A DNA stretch of 64,000 nt from Cnuella takakiae. GTDB taxonomy: Bacteria; Bacteroidota; Bacteroidia; Chitinophagales; Chitinophagaceae. The translations under genes were made by a program, and so were the position numbers. Location: positions 2,849,740 to 2,913,739 of the forward strand of contig NZ_MTFE01000010.1 of NCBI RefSeq assembly GCF_001953305.1, in the 5' to 3' direction. Below are positions 58,137-64,000 of this stretch, one piece after another. The notes below the pieces were generated by a model. It made no database searches, was not told the origin of the DNA, and worked only from the letters and a program-made list of their open reading frames with translations. Numbering within the stretch: the stretch's first letter is position 1; each line of letters begins with the position of its first letter.

Positions 58137-60611
58137 TTAAGCGCTTTGTTCTTTTTTGCTCCTCTGGTAAACTTTAAAGGCTGCAAAAAGCAGGAACAGG
58201 AGGATGAGGATATTTACCACCAGGGATACCGATTCTCCCGTTTTGTAAGCCGTTGGCTCAAAGGCAAAACGGATATCGTGTTTGCCTGCCGGTACATTCA
58301 GTCCACGCAACACATAGTTGGTGCGGATGATGGGCACTTCCCTGCCATCGATATAGGCTTTCCAGCCGCGATCGTAAAATATCTCGCTGAACACCGCAAA
58401 GCCATTAGCAGCGGCATTACTCTGGTAGATCATTTCCTCATTGTCGTGACGCACCAATTGGATGCTGGCAGCACTATCGGTTTGCGGCTGTTGTACCTGC
58501 GCCTTGCTGGAAGCTTCCAGAATTGCTGTATCCCCTGGATTAAATTGGTCCATGGCCTTCATCACCCCCAGCCAGTTGTTTTCAAAACGGACCGCTTTTA
58601 CAAACCAGGCGGCACCCAGTGCTTCGGGGTTGGCCTGAACTTGTGGCTGGTTGTTCTGCCCGGGTGTAATTACATACTTGGTGTTCAGCATATTGAGCAC
58701 CGCTATATTCATGGGCTGCTTGCGCAACTGGAAGGAAAGGAGGTCTTCTACGATGCTCAGCTTGGCAGGATGGTAACCACCAACCGCACGATGGTGGTAA
58801 GAAGTGATGGCGTCGTTGAACACATCGCGCGTCAGGTTGAGCACGCGGTAATAACCAGTGTCCTGTTTGATCTGCTGGTCGGCAGGAGTGAGGGCAAACT
58901 CCTGTTCGTATTGATCGGACTCCACAAAGTTGCGTTCATTGAGGTAGCGCTTACCAACACCCGCCAAGTCGAACAGGTTGAGCACGATCAGGGCACCCAG
59001 GGCAACCGTAGCTTTTACCCGGTCTTTCAGGTACAACCAAAGCACACCGGCTGCCAGTGCAATCAGCACCAGGCTGCGCAACAGGTCGCCGCCAAACATG
59101 CCCTTGCGGTCTGCTTTGAGCGAAGCGTATAAGTCCTGTGCGGCAGCTTCTCCGCCCAGCGACTGCGCAAAGTACTGCAACAGGCTCTCATCGTTGGGCC
59201 CGCGGAAATCAAACGACAGGTAGGCGAGGACAGCAAGTGCCAGGAGGCCGCCGGTTACATAAAGGCTGTTCTTAAAACCTTTCCATTGCGCTTCGGGCTT
59301 GTCTTCACCTGAAAAGAAACGCGTGAGGGCCATGCCTCCCAGCAGCGGGAACAGCAGCTGTGGCACCACCAGGATCATGGCAGGAGCACGGAACTTATTG
59401 TAGTAGGGCAGGAAATTGAATACAAAGCTGTTGAAAGCTTCAAAGTTCTTACCCCAGCTCATAAGGATTGCGAGGATGATGGCCGCCAGCATCCACCAGC
59501 GGTGGCCTGTTTTCAGGTACACCATGCCCAGCACAAAAAGGAAGCACATGATGGCGCCCAGGTACACAGGGCCTGCGTGGCCGGGCTGGGTACCCCAATA
59601 GGTGGGCATGGACGCGGCAAACTGTGCTGCCTGGTCTTCTGGAACGCCTTTAGCAGTTAAGTTTTTGGCCACCCTGCTGTCGCCGTCCAGCTCGCCGCCG
59701 CTGCCGCCACCATACATGCCGGGCACCAGCATGGTCATGGTTTCGGCCTGGCCATAGCTGCCATAGGTAAAGGCATAGTCAATGGAAAGCCCCGACTTTT
59801 TGGAACCTGCGTTGGCCGTCGTATCCAGGCCCAAGGTGCCATTGCGCATGGTGGCCTTGGAATAGTCGTAGGTAGTGAAAATATTGGTAGCATTGGACAG
59901 TACACCCGATATGCCGGCAACCAATGCAATACCCAAGGCAAGGGCCAGGTGTTTGTAGTCCTTAGCCTTGATCCACTCCACGGCATAATATATGGTCATA
60001 AAGCCAGCCACCAGCAGGAAGTAATAGGTAATCTGCAAATGGTTCATGCCAATGAGCAGGGCACTAAAGAGGGCAGTAAGCGCACCACCCAGCCAGTAGT
60101 TCCGGTTGTACAGCACCACCAGTGCGCCTAAAAGCGCAGGCATGTAGGCAATGGCCAGCATCTTGGTATCGTGGCCCACGGCAACGATGATGGGATCGTA
60201 AGTGGCATAGGCATAACCAATAGCGGTGAGCACACCGATCCAGGGACGCATACGGAAGGCCTGGCTCAGGAAATAAAACATCAGCGAAGCCAGGAAGAAA
60301 AAGGAAATGGGCTTGGGCAATCCCAGGGTAAATATCTGGTGGAAGAAGCCAGTGCTTACCACGTTCTGGCTTTCCAGCGCAATCTGGTACGACGGCATAC
60401 CGCCAAACATATTGGTGATCCACAAAGGAAAATGGCCGTGTTGCTCTTTATATTGCAAGGCCTCCTGGGCCATACCTTTCCAATGGATAACATCACTCTG
60501 GCTGATTTGCTTGCCGCTTAATGCCGGGCTACAGAAGATTACGGCTACCAGCAACAAAACAATAATCGCAACCAGGTTGGGAAGGACTTTTTGAAAGATC
60601 CCTTTTTTCAT
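58137..60611 (-). CDS. YfhO-family membrane protein
   Basis: An 824-residue polytopic protein: about 12-13 hydrophobic segments, from VAIIVLLLVAVIFCSPAL (13-30) to a C-terminal helix near 790-812 (SLVVNILILLFLLFAAF), with a large soluble part before the last helix (QYEQEFALTPADQQ, FYDRGWKAYIDGREVPI). FYDRGWKAYIDG is typical of YfhO proteins, which modify teichoic acid or lipid-linked glycans in other bacteria. Fits the glycan block. Substrate unknown. Confidence 0.85.
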   Translation of the reverse strand: MKKGIFQKVLPNLVAIIVLLLVAVIFCSPALSGKQISQSDVIHWKGMAQEALQYKEQHGHFPLWITNMFGGMPSYQIALESQNVVSTGFFHQIFTLGLPKPISFFFLASLMFYFLSQAFRMRPWIGVLTAIGYAYATYDPIIVAVGHDTKMLAIAYMPALLGALVVLYNRNYWLGGALTALFSALLIGMNHLQITYYFLLVAGFMTIYYAVEWIKAKDYKHLALALGIALVAGISGVLSNATNIFTTYDYSKATMRNGTLGLDTTANAGSKKSGLSIDYAFTYGSYGQAETMTMLVPGMYGGGSGGELDGDSRVAKNLTAKGVPEDQAAQFAASMPTYWGTQPGHAGPVYLGAIMCFLFVLGMVYLKTGHRWWMLAAIILAILMSWGKNFEAFNSFVFNFLPYYNKFRAPAMILVVPQLLFPLLGGMALTRFFSGEDKPEAQWKGFKNSLYVTGGLLALAVLAYLSFDFRGPNDESLLQYFAQSLGGEAAAQDLYASLKADRKGMFGGDLLRSLVLIALAAGVLWLYLKDRVKATVALGALIVLNLFDLAGVGKRYLNERNFVESDQYEQEFALTPADQQIKQDTGYYRVLNLTRDVFNDAITSYHHRAVGGYHPAKLSIVEDLLSFQLRKQPMNIAVLNMLNTKYVITPGQNNQPQVQANPEALGAAWFVKAVRFENNWLGVMKAMDQFNPGDTAILEASSKAQVQQPQTDSAASIQLVRHDNEEMIYQSNAAANGFAVFSEIFYDRGWKAYIDGREVPIIRTNYVLRGLNVPAGKHDIRFAFEPTAYKTGESVSLVVNILILLFLLFAAFKVYQRSKKEQSA

Positions 60612-60796
60612 GTGTCTGTTTTTTCCTTTACCCTTTGACTGCAGTAAAAAGCCAAAGGCTCAATTTTCTAGGCTGGGCAAATTAATGCTATTTTACACGA
60701 TTAAACGAAGGCGGGGTCAAAAAGGGAAAGCTTAACGCGCAACCTTTTCACCGCTTTCTTGTTGTTGAGGACTAGCTGTTTATAAAATCAAGATTC

Positions 60797-61090
60797 ATGA
60801 AGGGCCTGGGCTTACTGGCTAAGTTGGCATTTATCTGCAACCTGTTCTTTCTTGCCTGTGTGGTCATGCAACGAAGCGCCGGAAATGCGCAGGGCAGTAT
60901 GGTTTCGCTTATTGCCATCCTTGGGCTCGTGATGGGCATGGGCATTTTCAATCCTGTTTCCAATATTATGAATGGCCTGCAGCTTTTGCGTAAGCAACCC
61001 ATCACAGCCACTGTACCCCTATGGCTGGCCATTACCAATGGCGTTTTCCTAATTTTTCAAATCGCTTACCTGCTACATACATTGTTATGA
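60797..61090 (+). CDS. Small membrane protein, unknown function
   Basis: A 97-residue protein with three predicted helices (about 7-25, 32-53, 70-94). No family recognised. It overlaps the following transporter gene by four bases (ATGA at 61087-61090), so the two are co-translated and may work together. Confidence 0.7.
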   Translation: MKGLGLLAKLAFICNLFFLACVVMQRSAGNAQGSMVSLIAILGLVMGMGIFNPVSNIMNGLQLLRKQPITATVPLWLAITNGVFLIFQIAYLLHTLL

Positions 61091-61896
61091 TCAACGCTAT
61101 CATCAAAGACAAACCAACCAAGCTGTTTATTTCCTTTGCTGCCTTCTTTGTTGCCAATGCACTTATTGCCGAATGCATCGGCGGCAAAATCTTTTCCCTG
61201 GAAAAGCTACTGGGTATTGCGCCGGCCAATTTCAGCCTGCTGGGACAGACAGGGCTTTCCTTCAATCTTACCTGCGGGGTTTTATTGTGGCCACTGGAGT
61301 TTATCATGACGGATATTGTCAATGAGTTTTACGGTCCAAAGGCAGTGCGCCGCATCAGTTATACCGCGGTGGCGCTGATCTCCTATGCTTTTGTCATGTT
61401 TTATATGAGCATGCATATTCCTGCTGCCGACTGGTGGGTAAGTTCCCGTACGGCTGAAGGCATACCCGATATGCAGCTGGCTTTTGGTGGTGTGTTTGGA
61501 CAGGGCATGTGGATCATCGTGGGTAGCCTGGTAGCCTTCCTGGTAAGCCAGCTGATTGATGTTTATGTATTTCATCGCATCAAAAAAGTAACAGGGGAGA
61601 AGAAAGTGTGGCTGCGGGCAACGGGCTCCACCATGGTATCGCAGTTCATCGACTCCTTTGTGGTGCTGTTTATTGCCTTCCGTATAGGCAACAACTGGCC
61701 CGTTGCGCAGGTGGTAGCCATAGGCCTGGTAAACTATGCGTATAAATTTACCGTAGCCATCCTGCTTACCCCTGTTATTTACTTAGCCGAACAAAGAATT
61801 GAAAAATACCTGGGACGTGATACTGCCCAACGTATGAAAAGAGCCGCCATGGGGCAGGGCGAAGATGCCTATACCAATATCCCTGCGGCGGGTTGA
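61087..61896 (+). CDS. Queuosine precursor transporter (YhhQ/VUT family)
   Basis: A 269-residue protein of six hydrophobic helices. FVANALIAECIGGKIF, LEFIMTDIVNEFYGPKAVRR and LRATGSTMVSQFIDSFVVLFIAF are VUT-family signatures. It imports a 7-deazaguanine precursor for queuosine in tRNA. ATG 61087 matches the family; the ORF runs upstream to 61021 inside the previous gene. No queuosine enzyme nearby. Confidence 0.92.
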   Translation: MINAIIKDKPTKLFISFAAFFVANALIAECIGGKIFSLEKLLGIAPANFSLLGQTGLSFNLTCGVLLWPLEFIMTDIVNEFYGPKAVRRISYTAVALISYAFVMFYMSMHIPAADWWVSSRTAEGIPDMQLAFGGVFGQGMWIIVGSLVAFLVSQLIDVYVFHRIKKVTGEKKVWLRATGSTMVSQFIDSFVVLFIAFRIGNNWPVAQVVAIGLVNYAYKFTVAILLTPVIYLAEQRIEKYLGRDTAQRMKRAAMGQGEDAYTNIPAAG

Positions 61897-61967
61897 TTTT
61901 AATAGATCTGCTGTCTCTTCTAAACCTGGTTTTATTAATTCATAGGCCCTTAATAAGAACAGCGACT

Positions 61968-61994
61968 GTCATGCCGAAACGAGTTCGGCATGAC
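61968..61994. repeat. GTCATGCCGAA-type palindrome, copy 4
   Basis: Perfect 11-bp inverted repeat (61968-61978 with 61984-61994), 5-base loop: the most symmetrical copy in the window. Between the transporter and NUDIX genes. Confidence 0.8.
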
Positions 61995-62106
61995 CATACT
62001 CCGGAAGTGAGGCTTGGTTTCTTACCATGCCAAAACCCTACTATTATTTGGAAGTGTACAGTTGTAGCAAAGATGGCAGATCTGGATAATAGGTGGCCTA
62101 CGCAGA

Positions 62107-62574
62107 TTATCTGCTATGATCTATTATCTGTCTTACTACCAACTTGTCAATCGGCAGGGTCAGGCATTCATCTGAAAGTTCTGCCCAATCAATAAAACGG
62201 AAGGACTCTGTTTCCCTCCGTTCTTCATACAGTTTCATCTGGTCTGCATCAAAGTCGAAAGGGGTAGTGCTGATGCGTACCTTGATGGGTTCCAGTGCAC
62301 GCACTTTATAGTAAATTGAAATGATCTGGTCGCCGGGACGGAAAGCAGACTCCTGGAAAAAATCGGTGGTGTACAGGTGTTCCAGCACTTCTACTTTGAG
62401 GTTCATTTCTTCCATGAACTCGCGTGCCAGGCAGTTGCGGGTACCTTCGCCAAACTCGAGCCCGCCACCCGGGAATTTGGTGATCCGCATGCCGCGGATC
62501 AGTTCGTCGGTTACCAGCAGTTGGTTTTGTTCGTTGATGAGGATGCCATATACCCGCAGGTTCAGTTGGCCCAT
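62107..62574 (-). CDS. NUDIX hydrolase
   Basis: A 155-residue nucleoside-diphosphate-linked hydrolase. The NUDIX box GGLEFGE-x7-REFMEEMNL (about 37-59) has all metal-binding Glu residues; the Gly of EExGU is Asn. Substrate cannot be called. Two bases after corA, last gene of the dapF-corA-nudix transcript. Confidence 0.9.
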   Translation of the reverse strand: MGQLNLRVYGILINEQNQLLVTDELIRGMRITKFPGGGLEFGEGTRNCLAREFMEEMNLKVEVLEHLYTTDFFQESAFRPGDQIISIYYKVRALEPIKVRISTTPFDFDADQMKLYEERRETESFRFIDWAELSDECLTLPIDKLVVRQIIDHSR

Positions 62575-62576
62575 GC

Positions 62577-63515
62577 TCAGAATATTTTTTTGCGTAAAAA
62601 GAAATAACCAATGGCCAGCGATACACCCAGGGATAGGATGGCTACAATATAAAAGGCATAAGGCGAGTGCTCAAAACCACTGGGCACATTCATGCCAAAC
62701 AGCGAGGAAATCAGTACCGGGAAAGTGAGTACAATGGTGATCACCGACAGCCTTTTCAATACATCGTTCTGGTTGTTGGCGATGATGGAGGCAAATGCAT
62801 CCAGGGTGCTGCTCAGGATATTGGTATAGATATTCGCCATTTCAAGGGCCTGCGCATTGTCTACAATCAGGTCGGCCAGGAACTCTTTTTCATGGTCATT
62901 CAACCCAAGAAAATTGGTACGCTCCAGCTTCATAAACAACAGTTCGTTGGAGCGCAGTGCCGTTACAAAGTATACCAGGCTTTTTTGTATCCGCATCAGC
63001 TGCAACAGGTACTCGTTGCGGTTGGCGGTATAAAGCTTTTGTTCCAGGCCATTCCGGCGCGAGTTGATTTCCTTCAGGTTTTCCATGAAGTTCTGCACCA
63101 CCTTTTCAAACACTTTCAGCACCATCATGTTTTTCTTGTCGGGATGACGGTTTTGAAACGTGTTTAAGAATTTCTTCATGGCGGCATTCTCAAAGGAGTT
63201 TACCGTTACAATCTGGTCGTCGGTGAGGATGATACATACCGGGATGGTGATATAGTAGGCATCACTTTCGTTGAACGAGTTGTTCTCCGTTGGTGTTTTG
63301 ATCACAATCAGCCTTACGTTCCCTTCTTCTTCAAAACGGGTTCGTTCATCAATATCCAGCGAGTCGGTCAGGAAGTCGATGGGAATGTTCAAAGTTTCCG
63401 ACAGTTCGGTAAACTCCTCCTGTTTCAGCGGGGGCAGCACATTCACCCAGGTACCGTGTTCGGGCTTGGGCGTTTGCACGGTTTTCTGGTTGATATTGAT
63501 AAAGTATTGGATCAA
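62577..63515 (-). CDS. CorA-type magnesium/cobalt transporter
   Basis: A 312-residue CorA family protein: a cytosolic alpha/beta domain, a long stalk helix (about 180-245), and two C-terminal helices (about 255-275 and 287-307) joined by FGMNVP, the family's (Y/F)GMN filter. It forms a pentameric Mg2+/Co2+ channel. Nineteen bases after dapF. Confidence 0.92.
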   Translation of the reverse strand: MIQYFININQKTVQTPKPEHGTWVNVLPPLKQEEFTELSETLNIPIDFLTDSLDIDERTRFEEEGNVRLIVIKTPTENNSFNESDAYYITIPVCIILTDDQIVTVNSFENAAMKKFLNTFQNRHPDKKNMMVLKVFEKVVQNFMENLKEINSRRNGLEQKLYTANRNEYLLQLMRIQKSLVYFVTALRSNELLFMKLERTNFLGLNDHEKEFLADLIVDNAQALEMANIYTNILSSTLDAFASIIANNQNDVLKRLSVITIVLTFPVLISSLFGMNVPSGFEHSPYAFYIVAILSLGVSLAIGYFFLRKKIF

Positions 63516-63534
63516 AGCAGTTACTTGTGTTTAA

Positions 63535-64000
63535 TCAGATGTCAATGGTACCGGTAAATACTCTTTGCGCGGGTCCGTTCAGCCATATATTTTTAAACGA
63601 TTCGCCCACCTTGTCGTAGTCCACGCTTAAAGGTCCGCCCAGGGTTTTGATTTCCACCCTGTTGAAGCCATTATCATTGTGATAACAAACCAGGGCAGCA
63701 GCGGTAACGCCGGTGCCACAGCTATAGGTTTCGCCTTCAACGCCCCGCTCGTAGGTGCGTACAATGATCTGGTCGGTGTCGCGGGTTTGCTCCACAAAAT
63801 TTACATTGATGCCTTCTGCTTTATACGCATCGCTGTATCGTATATCGCGGCCTTTACGGGCCACGTCTTCGGCCATCACATCGTTGCTGAAGGTTACAAA
63901 ATGCGGCGACCCGGTATTGAGTACAAAGTGGCCATTGCGTTTTTCAAAGCCATCTACGTCTACCATTTTCAAAGCCACAATACCATCCAGTCCTACCGAT
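63535..64000 (-). CDS. dapF: Diaminopimelate epimerase, 5' end outside window
   Basis: The C-terminal part (about 154 residues) of DapF, which makes meso-diaminopimelate for peptidoglycan and lysine. The second catalytic Cys is in YSCGTGVTAAAL; HFVTFS and LGGPLSVDY are typical. The frame is open to the window edge (GLDGIVALKMVDVDG), so the GTG near 63978 is not the true start. First gene of the corA-nudix transcript as far as visible. Confidence 0.92.
   Translation of the reverse strand, partial: SVGLDGIVALKMVDVDGFEKRNGHFVLNTGSPHFVTFSNDVMAEDVARKGRDIRYSDAYKAEGINVNFVEQTRDTDQIIVRTYERGVEGETYSCGTGVTAAALVCYHNDNGFNRVEIKTLGGPLSVDYDKVGESFKNIWLNGPAQRVFTGTIDI

Overview
The window comes from a member of the Bacteroidota, most likely family Chitinophagaceae. 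The evidence is a SusC/SusD pair, several candidate -7 boxes of the form TAnnTTTG, start codons without Shine-Dalgarno sequences, many exported proteins and lipoproteins, an AraC regulator beside the SusC gene, and MqnA of the futalosine menaquinone route. Base composition is close to balanced. I see no insertion sequence, prophage or CRISPR array; most of the sequence is dense chromosomal core plus two accessory blocks.

Layout. 1-11 kb: deoxynucleoside kinase and folK, divergent from sppA; a PfkB sugar kinase; an outer-surface vanadium-haloperoxidase-like lipoprotein; an exported GH65 enzyme; then pyk and pfkA of glycolysis. 11-25 kb: small lipoprotein, RmlD-like reductase, arginase, tandem universal stress protein, smc, DUF486 protein, an exported peroxiredoxin-like protein, an exported BNR propeller, msrA, and a MutS2 homologue without a Smr domain. 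25-27 kb: CBS protein, two tRNA-Ser genes (UGA and CGA) flanking an RCK potassium channel. 27-32 kb: a glycan block with an apparently circularly permuted glycosidase, a GT9-like transferase, an FrhB-type protein and a polysaccharide pyruvyl transferase. 32-37 kb: histidine phosphatase, inositol-3-phosphate synthase, a methyltransferase, a sialate O-acetylesterase-like protein and two small lipoproteins. 37-50 kb: a polysaccharide-utilisation-type locus (AraC, SusC, SusD, DUF3823) facing a Gfo/Idh/MocA oxidoreductase, a TIM-barrel epimerase and a giant ThuA/dehydrogenase/cupredoxin fusion. 50-53 kb: purB and mqnA. 53-61 kb: four GT2 glycosyltransferases, an FkbM methyltransferase and a YfhO membrane protein, i.e. 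a surface-glycan block. 61-64 kb: queuosine-precursor transporter, then an operon of dapF, corA and a NUDIX hydrolase; dapF runs off the right edge.

How it fits together. The 37-50 kb locus looks like uptake and periplasmic/cytoplasmic processing of one sugar-containing compound: import by SusCD, oxidation by the cupredoxin-tailed dehydrogenase and the Gfo/Idh enzyme, and epimerisation. Both small enzymes there lack a residue normally needed by their families. The two glycosyltransferase blocks probably build cell-surface glycans.

The most unusual signal is not a gene. Many intergenic regions hold degenerate tandem repeats with a strict 7-base period (at least eight loci, with two octameric ones), often as inverted pairs, often starting at or running over a stop codon. 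Two further palindrome families, ACCT-N3-AGGT hairpins and GTCATGCCGAA palindromes, are also dispersed through the window. Alongside these, the circularly permuted TIM-barrel at 27.2 kb is the protein finding I rate highest.
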